A stretch of DNA of 64,000 nucleotides from UBA1422 sp041752735 (GCA_041752735.1 JBGSVW010000022.1:14847-78846); one strand, 5' to 3'; shown: positions 24,470-33,977, counted from the first letter of the stretch. Notes: generated from the letters alone by a model not told the origin. Translations and numbers: made by a program.

Positions 24470-26607
24470 AAACAATCATCAGAGCGCCACATTCCGGCTT
24501 TTGCTTTGGCGTGAAACAGGCCATCGAAAAAGCTGAAGAAGCGGCAAATCAAAGCCAAGGGAATCCGATTCATTCCAGAGGACCGTTGATCCACAATAAG
24601 AATGTCACTGAGCGGCTCCTTTGCAAAGGAATTGATGTCATTGATACACTTGACGAGGCCGTCTTTGGTGATACAGTAATAGTACGGTCTCATGGAGAAC
24701 CAAAAGAATTCTACGAAGCTGCTGATTCCATGAACCTAAAAATTGTGGATGCGACTTGCCCTTATGTAAAACGAATCCACGATCATGTTCAACGAGCATA
24801 TTTGCTGGGGAAACAAGTGGTGATTGTAGGTGACCGAAATCATCCCGAAGTTATTGGGGTAAACGGATGGTGCGAGAATTCAGCGATAGTGGTAGCAGAT
24901 GCCGCTGATGCAGAGCAAGTGAAGGACAATGATTTATTTGTTGTGGCACAAACTACAATTCAAAAGGAAACTTTGGATGAAGTGGCTCAGGTATTTATCA
25001 AAAATGGCTTAAATGCTGAAATTGAAAATACGATTTGTAAAGCCACTACGGAAAGACAAAAGGGCTGCGAGGAGACTGCCAAACAGGTAGATCTCATGCT
25101 GATTGTGGGAGATCATCAAAGCTCAAATACAAAGAAACTCTTCGAAATTGCACAGAAATACTGCCCGGAAACCTATTTTGTTGAAAATATAAACGATTTA
25201 CCATTGAAAAAAATCCAAAAATATAATAAAATAGGCGTTGCGGCAGGCGCATCGACGCCTGAGGTTGCAATTGAGGAGGTTATTTCTAATATGAGTGACA
25301 AAATCACCGAAAACAATGAACTAAGCATGAATGACTTTATGGATGAAATCGAGAAGTCAATGCGGCTGCCAAGAGGCGGCGAAATGGTAACCGGAACCAT
25401 ACACCAAGTGACCGATAGAGAAATCATCGTCAACCTTGGATGCAAAAAAGACGGGATCATTCCAAAGGAAGAAATTAAATTGGAAGCTGATCAAAAGTTA
25501 ACTGAACTATTTCATGTTGGGGACGAAATTCACGCCAAAGTCATCAAGACCGATGACGGAGACGGCAGCATACTTCTTTCCAGAAAGAAGTTAGAAGCTG
25601 TTGAGCATTGGGACGAAATTAACAATGCATACGAAAACAGAACATTAATTGACGTTAATGTGCTAAGACAAGTAAATGGCGGCGTTATTGCTGCATATAA
25701 AGAAGTACAAGGATTCATTCCTCTGTCTCAGCTTTCTGACAAATTTGTTGAAGACTCAGCAGAATTTGTTGGTAGAACACTGAGCGTCCGTGTTTCACGG
25801 GTAGATCAGAGAAGAGGCAAGGCAGTATTCTCCAGAAAGGCACATCTGCAAGAAGAAAAGCAGAAGCTCATGGAAGAAATCTGGAGCACCATTGAAGTGG
25901 GCGACATTGTGGAAGGCGCAGTCATGCGTTTCACCGATTATGGCGCATTCGTAGACATTGGTGGCATTGATGGACTTCTCCATATCTCGGAAATTTCCTG
26001 GGGCAAGCTGAAGCATCCACAGGAAGTCCTGAAGATTGGGCAGACCATTCAAGTCAAAGTACTTTCCATGAACAGTGAAAAAGGCAAAATCTCATTGGGC
26101 CTGAAGCAAACTCAGCCGGAACCCTGGGCTGTCATTGATGACAAGTATCAGGTTGGCGACGTGGTAGAAGGCAAAGTTGTTCAGATTAAAGAATATGGTT
26201 GTTTCGTAGAGTTAGAGCCTGGCCTTGATGGACTGGTTCATATATCAGAAGTAAACCACAAGAGAATCGGCAACATCAATGACGAATTCTCCGTTGGAGA
26301 CACAGTAAAAGCTAAGATTCTTGAGATTGACAAAGAAAACAAGAGAATTAGCTTGAGCATCAAAGAAACAATCGAACCGCCAATCTTCGAAGAAGAGGCC
26401 GCACCAGCACCTGAAGCAGCTCCTGAAGTTGTTGAAGAAGCGGCTCCTGAGGTTGTTGAAGAAGCAGCTCCTGAAGTTGTTGAAGAAACAGCGCCAGAGG
26501 CAGCTGAAGAAACAGCGCCCGAGGCAGTTGAAGAAACAGCGCCCGAAGTTGTTGAAGAAGCAGCTCTTGAAGTTGTTGAAGAAACAACCGAAGAAGAAAA
26601 GGCATAG
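24466..26607 (+). CDS. ispH: Bifunctional HMBPP reductase IspH / ribosomal protein S1 fusion
   Basis: A 713-residue fusion. Residues 1-285 are IspH, the [4Fe-4S] enzyme making IPP and DMAPP in the last step of the MEP isoprenoid pathway: PHSGFCFGVKQA with C13, then ATCP and the VGDHQSSNTKKL segment. A short linker leads to four S1 RNA-binding domains (about 305-377, 390-462, 478-549, 563-635), the third and fourth with YGAFVDIG and YGCFVELE cores. This fusion is known in many Clostridia. The C-terminus is a repetitive acidic tail of APEVVEE units (from about 645), longer than needed for either function. It overlaps the rarA stop by four bases. Confidence 0.95.
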   Translation: MKTIIRAPHSGFCFGVKQAIEKAEEAANQSQGNPIHSRGPLIHNKNVTERLLCKGIDVIDTLDEAVFGDTVIVRSHGEPKEFYEAADSMNLKIVDATCPYVKRIHDHVQRAYLLGKQVVIVGDRNHPEVIGVNGWCENSAIVVADAADAEQVKDNDLFVVAQTTIQKETLDEVAQVFIKNGLNAEIENTICKATTERQKGCEETAKQVDLMLIVGDHQSSNTKKLFEIAQKYCPETYFVENINDLPLKKIQKYNKIGVAAGASTPEVAIEEVISNMSDKITENNELSMNDFMDEIEKSMRLPRGGEMVTGTIHQVTDREIIVNLGCKKDGIIPKEEIKLEADQKLTELFHVGDEIHAKVIKTDDGDGSILLSRKKLEAVEHWDEINNAYENRTLIDVNVLRQVNGGVIAAYKEVQGFIPLSQLSDKFVEDSAEFVGRTLSVRVSRVDQRRGKAVFSRKAHLQEEKQKLMEEIWSTIEVGDIVEGAVMRFTDYGAFVDIGGIDGLLHISEISWGKLKHPQEVLKIGQTIQVKVLSMNSEKGKISLGLKQTQPEPWAVIDDKYQVGDVVEGKVVQIKEYGCFVELEPGLDGLVHISEVNHKRIGNINDEFSVGDTVKAKILEIDKENKRISLSIKETIEPPIFEEEAAPAPEAAPEVVEEAAPEVVEEAAPEVVEETAPEAAEETAPEAVEETAPEVVEEAALEVVEETTEEEKA
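26403..26590 (+). repeat. Coding repeats for the APEVVEE tail of IspH-S1
   Basis: Roughly 24-base imperfect units (GCTCCTGAAGTTGTTGAAGAA and variants) repeated about eight times; the regularity produces long spurious open frames on both strands. Confidence 0.8.
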
Positions 26608-26625
26608 GTCACAAAAGATAAATTT

Positions 26626-26651
26626 AAAAGCACACCTCGGTGTGCTTTTTT
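26626..26651 (+). terminator. Bidirectional terminator between ispH-S1 and recN
   Basis: AAAAGCACAC-CTCG-GTGTGCTTTTTT. The genes on both sides converge here. Confidence 0.85.
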
Positions 26652-26679
26652 CTTTATACTTTTTCTTTTTGTTAAAATA

Positions 26680-28305
26680 TTATAATTTCCCCGCCATCTC
26701 AATCAATTCTCTTGCAGATTTTACGGTTGTGTCAGAAATGTTAATTCCACTTAGGAGCCTTGCAATTTCCTCTACTTTTTCTCTGTCACTAAGGGGCTTG
26801 ATTGTGGTATACGTCATATGATCATCCGTAGTTTTGATAATACGGAAATGATGGTCACCAAAAGCAGCAATTTGAGGTAAATGGGTAATGGAGATTATTT
26901 GATGTTTTTGAGATATTTCCATTAGCTTTTTGCCAACTACACTGGCAGTTGCTCCACTGATGCCACTATCAATTTCGTCAAATATCATCGTGGGGATATC
27001 ATCGTAATCTCCGATGACGCTCTTAAAAGCCAACATGATACGAGACATTTCACCTCCTGATGCAATCTTGGACAAAGGCTTTAAATCAGAGCCTTTGTTG
27101 GTACGTATCAAGAACTCGATTTCATCCACTCCGTCGATTGTATACTTAGGAAGTTTTTGCACTTTGATACTAAGTTTTGCATCCTGGAAATTTAAATCAA
27201 TCAATTCATTGGTGATTTTTTCTTCAAGACTACTGGCTGAAGTCTTGCGCAAATGTGTCAACCGGGCACATTCATCTTTTAGCATCTCTTCGATTCTTGC
27301 CTTCTCTAAATTCAAGCTTTCTATCTCAGAATCCATATTTTCAATGGTTAACAGATCTTTCTCTAGCTTTTGCCCAAAGTCGAGGATTTCTTCAATGGAC
27401 ATGTTGTATTTACGTTTGATGGTTTCTAAAAGGTCGTCACGTTCAGTGACATCACGCAATTCTTGATCCGAAAAGACAATTCTATCTTTTGCATCCCTGA
27501 TCTTGGTGCATAAATCTTCAACTCGATAATAAATATCAGTAAATTCATCTTCTAGGTTTGCTGCATCCCGTGACAAATCGGAAATCGGCTTTAGAGTTTT
27601 TTGAATATCTGACAGAACTTCTAAGGCAGACCGGCTATCAGTACGGGCGATGCCATATGCAATTTCAAAGTTTTGGTATATCCGTTCTTTGTTTCTCAAG
27701 TACAACAGTTGCTCTTCTAACAGCTTATCTTCGCCAGGTGCAATGTTAGCCTGATTAATTTCATTGAGTTGATATTCCATAAAATCCTTTTTTCGGCGAT
27801 TTTCACGGGTTTCGTTAATCAATGATGAGAGACGCTTGCTGGTTTCCTGATAGTCATCGAATAATTGCGCGACACGTTTTTTTGTTGAAGTAATGGATTC
27901 TTTTTCGTATGCATCCACAAGTTTGATATGATTTTCGGGATTTAGTAAGGATTGATGTGCATATTGTCCGTGGACATCGGTAATTGTTCGGCAATATTCA
28001 TTGAGTTGCGCCAGAGTAACAATCTCACCATTTATTTTACAGAGATTTTTGCCTTCTGACGAGATCTCCCTTGTAAGAACCGATTCGTCATTCATCTGAC
28101 TGGCAACCATCTGAATAATTGCTTTGTCGGCTCCGGTTCGTACATAGGTTTTGTCGGCACGTCCGCCCAAAGCCATATTCATAGCTTCAATGATAATGGA
28201 TTTACCTGCACCAGTTTCGCCGGTAATGATGTTCAATCCTTTGTGAAAATCAACCTCGAGTGTTTCGATGATGGCAAAGTCTTTAATACTAATGTGAGTA
28301 ATCAT
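26680..28305 (-). CDS. recN: DNA repair protein RecN
   Basis: SMC-like ATPase of 541 residues used in double-strand-break repair. Walker A GETGAGKS lies at 29-36, a long central region rich in Glu, Lys and Arg forms the coiled coils, and the C-terminal head has the ABC signature ASGGEMSRIMLA and Walker B MIFDEIDSGISG. It is slightly shorter than typical RecN, mainly in the coiled coil. It lies ten bases downstream of argR on the same strand, the arrangement found in Bacilli and Clostridia, and probably shares its transcript. Confidence 0.95.
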   Translation of the reverse strand: MITHISIKDFAIIETLEVDFHKGLNIITGETGAGKSIIIEAMNMALGGRADKTYVRTGADKAIIQMVASQMNDESVLTREISSEGKNLCKINGEIVTLAQLNEYCRTITDVHGQYAHQSLLNPENHIKLVDAYEKESITSTKKRVAQLFDDYQETSKRLSSLINETRENRRKKDFMEYQLNEINQANIAPGEDKLLEEQLLYLRNKERIYQNFEIAYGIARTDSRSALEVLSDIQKTLKPISDLSRDAANLEDEFTDIYYRVEDLCTKIRDAKDRIVFSDQELRDVTERDDLLETIKRKYNMSIEEILDFGQKLEKDLLTIENMDSEIESLNLEKARIEEMLKDECARLTHLRKTSASSLEEKITNELIDLNFQDAKLSIKVQKLPKYTIDGVDEIEFLIRTNKGSDLKPLSKIASGGEMSRIMLAFKSVIGDYDDIPTMIFDEIDSGISGATASVVGKKLMEISQKHQIISITHLPQIAAFGDHHFRIIKTTDDHMTYTTIKPLSDREKVEEIARLLSGINISDTTVKSARELIEMAGKL

Positions 28306-28315
28306 AGGGTTCCCC

Positions 28316-28765
28316 TTACTTTAACAGTTCATCGAAATCAGTTAATAATGCTGGTACATTGACGGGATCGTCCACTACAATCATAATGGTATTATCTCCG
28401 GCAACGGACCCGACAATATGGGCAAAATTCAAAGAATCGATTGCTTCGCCTGCTGCAGGACCACAACCGGACAGGGTTTTTATTACCACAATGTTGCCAG
28501 CCGTTTTTACAGAGGTAATCGTTTCTTTAAATATTTTGACAAAACGGTCTGATATAGGCCCTGCATCCCCATTGCTAACCGCATATTTGTAGTGACCGGC
28601 AGGGGAAAGAGTTTTGATGAGTTGCAGTTCTTTGATGTCTCTGGATACAGTGGCTTGAGTCACATCAAATCCGGCATCTCGGAGCAATTGGCATAGTTTT
28701 TCCTGGGTCTCGATTTCATTTGTTTGAATCAATTCCAGCACCTTATTCTGTCTTGAATATCGCAT
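28316..28765 (-). CDS. argR: Arginine repressor ArgR
   Basis: A 149-residue arginine-responsive regulator. The N-terminal winged helix contains ETQEKLCQLLRDAGFDVTQATVSRDIKEL, the typical AhrC/ArgR recognition region. The C-terminal hexamerisation and arginine-binding domain shows GCGPAAGEAIDS and SVAGDNTIMIV. The start is the ATG preceded by GAGGAG; an upstream in-frame ATG (ending 28804) would add 13 residues without a ribosome site. No arginine genes are in the window. It is divergent from ruvC. Confidence 0.94.
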   Translation of the reverse strand: MRYSRQNKVLELIQTNEIETQEKLCQLLRDAGFDVTQATVSRDIKELQLIKTLSPAGHYKYAVSNGDAGPISDRFVKIFKETITSVKTAGNIVVIKTLSGCGPAAGEAIDSLNFAHIVGSVAGDNTIMIVVDDPVNVPALLTDFDELLK

Positions 28766-28851
28766 TGAAAAAACTCCTCTCTTAAAGCATATAGACTCTT
28801 TCACACATATTCATAATTATACCATTACATGAGTGGAATTCAACACAAATA

Positions 28852-28880
28852 TAGACAAACATATGTTTGTATGCTATAAT
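28852..28880 (+). promoter_or_regulatory. ruvCAB promoter
   Basis: TAGACA (28852-28857), 17-base spacer, TATAAT (28875-28880), 33 bases before the ruvC start. The spacer is almost filled by a perfect palindrome. Confidence 0.75.
28855..28870. promoter_or_regulatory. Candidate LexA (SOS) operator in the ruvC promoter
   Basis: ACAAACATATGTTTGT, a perfect 16-base palindrome lying between -35 and -10. It resembles the Gram-positive SOS box core (GAACATATGTTC) with A/T in place of G/C at the outer core positions. ruvCAB is a common SOS target, so LexA is the first candidate; another dimeric repressor is possible. Confidence 0.55.
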
Positions 28881-28912
28881 TCATGAAGAAAATAAGAGAA
28901 AAGAGGGTGCCG

Positions 28913-29425
28913 ATGAGAATCTTGGGGATTGATCCGGGATATGCCATTTTAGGATACGGAATCGTCGATATGATAGGCAATCGCTTCAAGGCTGTTGCGT
29001 ATGGAGCGGTTACAACAGAGGCCTGCACCGAAATGCCGGACCGGCTCAAACATCTTTACAGTTCTCTGATGGAGATTATCGCTGAGCATCAACCGGAGGC
29101 CGCATCCATCGAAGAATTGTTTTTTAATACCAATACTACAACTGCAATCAATGTAAGCCAGGCAAGAGGCGTAGCAATACTAGCTTGTATCAATTCGGGT
29201 TTGTCTGTGGATGAATATACACCACTTCAAATCAAACAAGCCCTAACCGGAATGGGTAGAGCGGACAAAGGACAGGTTCAATTCATGGTCAAGAATCTGC
29301 TCAAACTCGAAAAAACACCTAAACCGGATGACGTGGCTGACGCGTTAGCAGCAGCCATCTGCCACGGAAATTCGTCCTGCGCAAAGGAACGTATGTCTAA
29401 GGCACTAAATAATAGTAACAAATAG
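28913..29425 (+). CDS. ruvC: Holliday junction resolvase RuvC
   Basis: A 170-residue RNase H-fold nuclease that cuts four-way junctions. Acidic catalytic residues are visible: D7 in GIDPGY, E67 in ASIEELFF, and the DDVADALAAAICH motif near the C-terminus. The start is set by GAGGG before the ATG at 28913; an in-frame ATG 30 bases earlier lies too close to the -10 box to be likely. First gene of ruvC-ruvA-ruvB-queA-tgt, with 15-base or smaller gaps until queA. Confidence 0.95.
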   Translation: MRILGIDPGYAILGYGIVDMIGNRFKAVAYGAVTTEACTEMPDRLKHLYSSLMEIIAEHQPEAASIEELFFNTNTTTAINVSQARGVAILACINSGLSVDEYTPLQIKQALTGMGRADKGQVQFMVKNLLKLEKTPKPDDVADALAAAICHGNSSCAKERMSKALNNSNK

Positions 29426-29440
29426 GAGGGCTTTGTATTT

Positions 29441-30046
29441 ATGATCGGATATTTGATTGGGATTCTAACCATGAAAACAGATACGAGCGTCTTAATTGAA
29501 ACGGGGGGCATCGGCTATGAGGTCATGACTCCCGGCAACAGCCATATTTTTCTCGAAAAGGAAGGCTCAGAAGTCAAAGTATATACTGCGATGATCGTTA
29601 GAGAAGATGATATCAGTTTGTATGGATTCAGTGACATGACATCTTTGCAACTGTTCAAAAAACTCATTACAGTAAGTGGTGTTGGTGCTAAAGCTGCTTT
29701 ATCAATTTTGTCAGCGATGTCTGTGGATGAAATCCGCAAAGCCATTGTCTTTGAAGATTCAACAATGCTGACGCGTGCTCAGGGAATCGGCAAAAAAACT
29801 GCCCAAAGAATTGTACTGGATTTAAAGGATAAGTTGGGTAGCATCACTCATTACGATGGAGCTGGTGGAGAATTGAGTTCAGAACTTGTCGGTATTGACG
29901 GCAACAACCCCAGAATGGAAGCACTCGCAGCTCTGATTGCCCTAGGTTACTCTAGAGGTGAAGCCGCTGCTGCGCTGGCAGCCGTGAAGGACAATGACCT
30001 GACAACGGAAGCTTATGTCAAGCAATCTCTCAAAAAGCTATTCTAA
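29441..30046 (+). CDS. ruvA: Holliday junction branch migration protein RuvA
   Basis: A 201-residue tetrameric junction-binding subunit. The N-terminal OB fold begins MIGYLIGILTMKTD, helix-hairpin-helix motifs occur at LITVSGVGAKAALSIL and RAQGIGKKTAQRIVLDL, and a flexible linker precedes the small RuvB-binding domain (EALAALIALGYSRGEA). TAGGAGGG lies upstream. Works with RuvB to drive branch migration. Confidence 0.96.
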   Translation: MIGYLIGILTMKTDTSVLIETGGIGYEVMTPGNSHIFLEKEGSEVKVYTAMIVREDDISLYGFSDMTSLQLFKKLITVSGVGAKAALSILSAMSVDEIRKAIVFEDSTMLTRAQGIGKKTAQRIVLDLKDKLGSITHYDGAGGELSSELVGIDGNNPRMEALAALIALGYSRGEAAAALAAVKDNDLTTEAYVKQSLKKLF

Positions 30047-30059
30047 GAGAGGATGAATT

Positions 30060-31115
30060 ATGGAATTCGAAGAACGGATTACTGCAACACAAAATAACGC
30101 TGAAGAAGAAGTCGCGGAGTTAACCTTGCGGCCACAAAACTTCTCTGATTATATCGGACAAAAAAATGCAACGGATAATTTAAAGGTCTTTATAGAAGCA
30201 GCAAAACGTCGCGGAGAACCTTTGGACCACGTGCTATTTTATGGACCGCCGGGATTGGGTAAAACAACCCTGGCAAATATAATTGCCAATGAACTGGGAG
30301 TGGATATTCGGATTACAAGCGGTCCGGCCATCGAGCGTGCGGGAGATTTGGCTGCCATTTTAACAAACTTAAACGAAAACGACGTACTCTTCATCGATGA
30401 AATTCACAGACTCAACCGTTCGGTTGAAGAAGTGTTGTATTCCGCCATGGAAGACTACGCCCTTGATATCATTATTGGAAAGGGACCTTCTGCCCGTTCT
30501 ATTCGTTTGGATCTGGCGAAGTTTACTTTGATTGGCGCTACTACCCGAGCCGGCAGTTTGTCAGCTCCATTGCGGGATAGATTTGGTGTGGTCTGCAAAT
30601 TCGAAACCTATACGGGTCCGGAACTATGTACAATCATCCGAAGGTCTGCAGGGATTTTAGGCATCAAAATTGATGAAGAAAGTTTGGATGAATTAGCGAA
30701 AAGATCAAGAGGTACACCCAGAGTAGCCAACCGCCTCCTCAAAAGGGTAAGGGATTTTTCCCAGGTAAAAGGAACCGGAGTGGCTGATATGGAGATTACT
30801 CGCTCTGCATTGGAAGCACTTGGGGTGGACCCCATGGGGCTTGAGAGTCTGGATCGAGAAATTATCAGGGTAATCATCGATCGGTTCAACGGTGGACCTG
30901 TGGGCATTGATACCATAGCTGCTGCAATTGGCGAAGAACGTATCACCATAGAGGATGTCTATGAACCTTACTTAATACAGATTGGATTTTTAAACAGAAC
31001 GCAGAAGGGTCGTATGATTTCTCATTTGGCATACCGCCATATAGGACTTGAGCCGACAGGCGTTGCGCTTATAGATGAACAACTGATGATTGAACAGGAC
31101 CTGGAGGAGCAATGA
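30060..31115 (+). CDS. ruvB: Holliday junction DNA helicase RuvB
   Basis: A 351-residue AAA+ motor. Walker A is FYGPPGLGKTTLAN (near residue 61), Walker B LFIDEIHRLN, sensor GATTRAG, and the C-terminal winged helix ends with the family's EPYLIQIGFLNRTQKGRM motif. It starts 13 bases after ruvA with AGAGAGGA. The four-base overlap (ATGA) with queA couples the two genes. Confidence 0.97.
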   Translation: MEFEERITATQNNAEEEVAELTLRPQNFSDYIGQKNATDNLKVFIEAAKRRGEPLDHVLFYGPPGLGKTTLANIIANELGVDIRITSGPAIERAGDLAAILTNLNENDVLFIDEIHRLNRSVEEVLYSAMEDYALDIIIGKGPSARSIRLDLAKFTLIGATTRAGSLSAPLRDRFGVVCKFETYTGPELCTIIRRSAGILGIKIDEESLDELAKRSRGTPRVANRLLKRVRDFSQVKGTGVADMEITRSALEALGVDPMGLESLDREIIRVIIDRFNGGPVGIDTIAAAIGEERITIEDVYEPYLIQIGFLNRTQKGRMISHLAYRHIGLEPTGVALIDEQLMIEQDLEEQ

Positions 31116-32152
31116 GAGTAGACGATTTTGATTATAACTTACCGGATTCACAAATTGCCCAAAAGCCTAGCGACAAACGTGATGAATCCCGTTTGTTGAT
31201 TGTGCACAGAAAAAACCATACCATTGAGCATAAACATTTTTATGACATTATTGATTATCTGAAGCCTGGAGACTGCCTTGTGTTGAACAATTCCAAGGTA
31301 TTGCCTGCCAGGCTTTTTGGAATTAAAGATGGAACCGGAGCAAAAGTAGAATTCCTTCTGATTAAACGAATAGAGGGAGATTTGTGGCAAACCATGGTTC
31401 GACCTGGCAGGAGAATAAAGCCGGGTGATGTAGTGGAATTTGGACCTGGTTTCTCCGCAATAGTCAAAGACTTTGGAGACCAAGGAACCCGGATAGTGGA
31501 ATTTCGTTATGAGGGGCTATTTATGGAGCGCTTAGAAGAGTTTGGTACTATGCCACTCCCGCCATATATTGAGAGACCTACCACTGCCGAAGATCATGAA
31601 CGATATCAAACCGTTTATTGTGAGCCTGAAGGCTCTGTTGCAGCACCCACAGCCGGTCTTCATTTCACACAGGAGCTTCTCCAAAAAATCAAGGAACGTG
31701 GTATACATGTGACATATGTGACATTACATGTAGGTATTGGCACATTCAGACCTGTGAAAGCAAAAAGAGTAGAAGATCATGAAATGCACTTTGAAGAATT
31801 TGAGATTCCCGAGGAAACAGCGAGATTAATCAATGAAACAAAGAAGAATGGTGGCAGAATAATATCTGTTGGCACTACCTCTTCCCGAACCCTCGAAAGT
31901 GGTGCAATTCGTGATGATCTGGGTGCATGGAGGGTAGAAGCAGGAAGTGGTAGTACAGGAATCTTCATTTATCCCGGATATGAATTCAAAATTGTAGATG
32001 CCTTAATTACCAATTTCCATTTACCAAAATCTACATTGTTAATGCTGGTAAGTGCACTTTATAACAGGGAGAAGATGCTTGAGATTTATCAGGAGGCTAT
32101 TGACATGGAGTATCGTTTCTTTAGCTATGGAGATGCCATGTTTATTGAATAA
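31112..32152 (+). CDS. queA: S-adenosylmethionine:tRNA ribosyltransferase-isomerase QueA
   Basis: A 346-residue enzyme that moves and rearranges the ribosyl part of SAM onto preQ1 in tRNA, the penultimate queuosine step. Recognised by the N-terminal DFDYNLPDSQIAQKP, the central PLPPYIERP and the AAPTAGLHFT motif, and the late TNFHLPKSTLLMLVSA. It is placed between ruvB and tgt as in many Bacillota, so the tRNA-modification genes ride on the recombination operon. Confidence 0.96.
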   Translation: MRVDDFDYNLPDSQIAQKPSDKRDESRLLIVHRKNHTIEHKHFYDIIDYLKPGDCLVLNNSKVLPARLFGIKDGTGAKVEFLLIKRIEGDLWQTMVRPGRRIKPGDVVEFGPGFSAIVKDFGDQGTRIVEFRYEGLFMERLEEFGTMPLPPYIERPTTAEDHERYQTVYCEPEGSVAAPTAGLHFTQELLQKIKERGIHVTYVTLHVGIGTFRPVKAKRVEDHEMHFEEFEIPEETARLINETKKNGGRIISVGTTSSRTLESGAIRDDLGAWRVEAGSGSTGIFIYPGYEFKIVDALITNFHLPKSTLLMLVSALYNREKMLEIYQEAIDMEYRFFSYGDAMFIE

Positions 32153-32209
32153 CCTTAAAAATCATAAATTAAACCAGATGAAGCAAATATAGAAAGAGAA
32201 AGTGAAAAA

Positions 32210-33325
32210 ATGAAACATGCAGTTACATATCGACTGCTTTCCAAAGATGGGAAAGCCAGACGAGGAATCATAAGCACCCCCCACGGCGAAATTCAAACAC
32301 CAGTGTTCATGCCGGTTGGGACTGCGGCAACTGTAAAGGCTATGAGACCGGAAGAGGTTGAGGCGTTAGGGGCTCAAATCATTCTTTCCAATACATATCA
32401 CCTATACTTAAGACCCGGCCATGAAATTATCCGTGAGGCTGGTGGATTGCATAAATTTATGAATTGGAACAAACCCATTCTCACCGACAGTGGTGGATTT
32501 CAAGTATTCAGCCTTGGGGATTTGCGCAAAATAACAGAAGAGGGTGTAACGTTTGCCTCTCATATCGATGGATCGAAACACATGTTTACACCAGAAAAAT
32601 CTATGGAAGTTCAAAATGCTCTGGGCTCAGACATTATCATGGCTTTTGATGAATGTGCACCATATCCTGCAGATCGAGAGTACGTTGTACCATCTATGGA
32701 GCGAACAACCCGGTGGTTGGAACGTTGCAAAGAAGCGCATCATAACATTGAACAACAATCACTTTTCGGTATTATGCAAGGGGGAATGTACGAGGACCTA
32801 CGTAAAATCAGCGCGAAGGCGATTGTAGATATGGACCTACCGGGATATGCCATTGGTGGGCTTAGTGTAGGGGAACCCAAGGAATTAATGTGCCAGGTGC
32901 TGGATTATTGTGTGGATTATCTGCCGGAAGACAAGCCTAGATATTTAATGGGCGTTGGTACGCCGGATTATTTGTTCGAAGGTGTAGAGCGTGGCGTTGA
33001 TATGTTTGATTGTGTGCTACCTACTCGTCTTGCCAGAAATGGTGCAGCGTTGACATCAATCGGACAGCTTAATATCAAGAATGCAAAATACGAAAGAGAT
33101 TTCACACCTCTGGATCCCAATTGTGGCTGCTACACATGTCAAAACTATAGCAGGGCATATTTGAGGCATCTATACAAGGGTGATGAAATTCTGTCGTCAA
33201 TGTTGCTTTCCAACCACAATCTATATTTTCTTGTTAATACCATGAAAAAAATTCAAACTGCCATAGAAGAAGGCCGTTTTCAGCAGTACAAAAGGGAATT
33301 CTATGAGCAGTATGGATATCTATAA
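32210..33325 (+). CDS. tgt: tRNA-guanine transglycosylase Tgt
   Basis: A 371-residue enzyme that exchanges G34 of tRNA for preQ1. The nucleophile/general base region TDSGGFQVFSL, the GGLSVGE loop and the catalytic Asp in MFDCVLPTR are present. The zinc site is the CGCYTCQNY motif near residue 304 with a following His. A 57-base gap after queA shows only a weak GAAAGAGAAAG as ribosome site. No other queuosine biosynthesis genes are in view, consistent with preQ1 salvage or unlinked synthesis. Confidence 0.96.
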   Translation: MKHAVTYRLLSKDGKARRGIISTPHGEIQTPVFMPVGTAATVKAMRPEEVEALGAQIILSNTYHLYLRPGHEIIREAGGLHKFMNWNKPILTDSGGFQVFSLGDLRKITEEGVTFASHIDGSKHMFTPEKSMEVQNALGSDIIMAFDECAPYPADREYVVPSMERTTRWLERCKEAHHNIEQQSLFGIMQGGMYEDLRKISAKAIVDMDLPGYAIGGLSVGEPKELMCQVLDYCVDYLPEDKPRYLMGVGTPDYLFEGVERGVDMFDCVLPTRLARNGAALTSIGQLNIKNAKYERDFTPLDPNCGCYTCQNYSRAYLRHLYKGDEILSSMLLSNHNLYFLVNTMKKIQTAIEEGRFQQYKREFYEQYGYL

Positions 33326-33977
33326 ATTAAAGCGCGGATTATATATTCGCCTGTTGCGTCTAATTTTTGGATTGTTCCTTTATGCGTTGGGAATTGTTGT
33401 TACGCTAAAGGCTCATGTGGGATTCGCGCCGTGGGATGTTTTGCATGTGGGACTTGCCAAGACTGCAGGCATGACCATTGGTTTGGCATCAATTTTGGTT
33501 GGCATCCTGATTGTGGCTGTGGCATTTTTTCTGGGAGAAAAACTTGGGGTCGGAACAGTGCTGAATATGATTTTAATTGGCGTATTTCTCGACTTGATTC
33601 TGAAACTGAATGTGATTCCGGTAATGAACAGTTTTCTCACCGGTGTTATTATATTAATTGTGGGATTGTTTATTATCTCCCTAGCCACTTATTTTTATAT
33701 TGGTTCCGGCTTTGGTGCAGGACCCCGAGACAGTCTGATGGTGGCGCTGGCACGAAAAACAAAATTACCCATTGGCTTATGCCGTGGAACCATTGAAGTG
33801 ATTGCCGTAGTAGTCGGTTGGAAGCTCGGTGGAATGGTGGGCATTGGAACAGTTATTGCGGCATTCGCCATAGGCATTTGTATACAGATCACTTTTCGCC
33901 TACTCAAATTCGATGCAAAAAAAGTGGATCACCAAACGTTGGCAGGAACATACAAAGAACTTTTCCACAACAGTTAA
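33303..33977 (+). CDS. YczE/YitT-family membrane protein
   Basis: A 224-residue membrane protein with about five helices. The VGFAPWDVLHVGLAK motif and the second GFGAGPRDSLMVAL repeat are the signature of the YczE/YyaS group, whose function is unsettled (B. subtilis YczE affects surfactin-synthetase activity). It overlaps the end of tgt by 23 bases. AAGGG inside tgt serves as ribosome site, supporting the ATG at 33303; another ATG at 33312 is possible. Confidence 0.8.
   Translation: MSSMDIYKLKRGLYIRLLRLIFGLFLYALGIVVTLKAHVGFAPWDVLHVGLAKTAGMTIGLASILVGILIVAVAFFLGEKLGVGTVLNMILIGVFLDLILKLNVIPVMNSFLTGVIILIVGLFIISLATYFYIGSGFGAGPRDSLMVALARKTKLPIGLCRGTIEVIAVVVGWKLGGMVGIGTVIAAFAIGICIQITFRLLKFDAKKVDHQTLAGTYKELFHNS

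Noticed and set aside
26238..26821. Frames on both strands over the end of ispH-S1
   Set aside because: Products of the repetitive APEVVEE coding region, which keeps several frames open.
27014..27466. 150-codon plus-strand frame inside recN
   Set aside because: Fully antisense to a clear RecN coding region, with no ribosome site.
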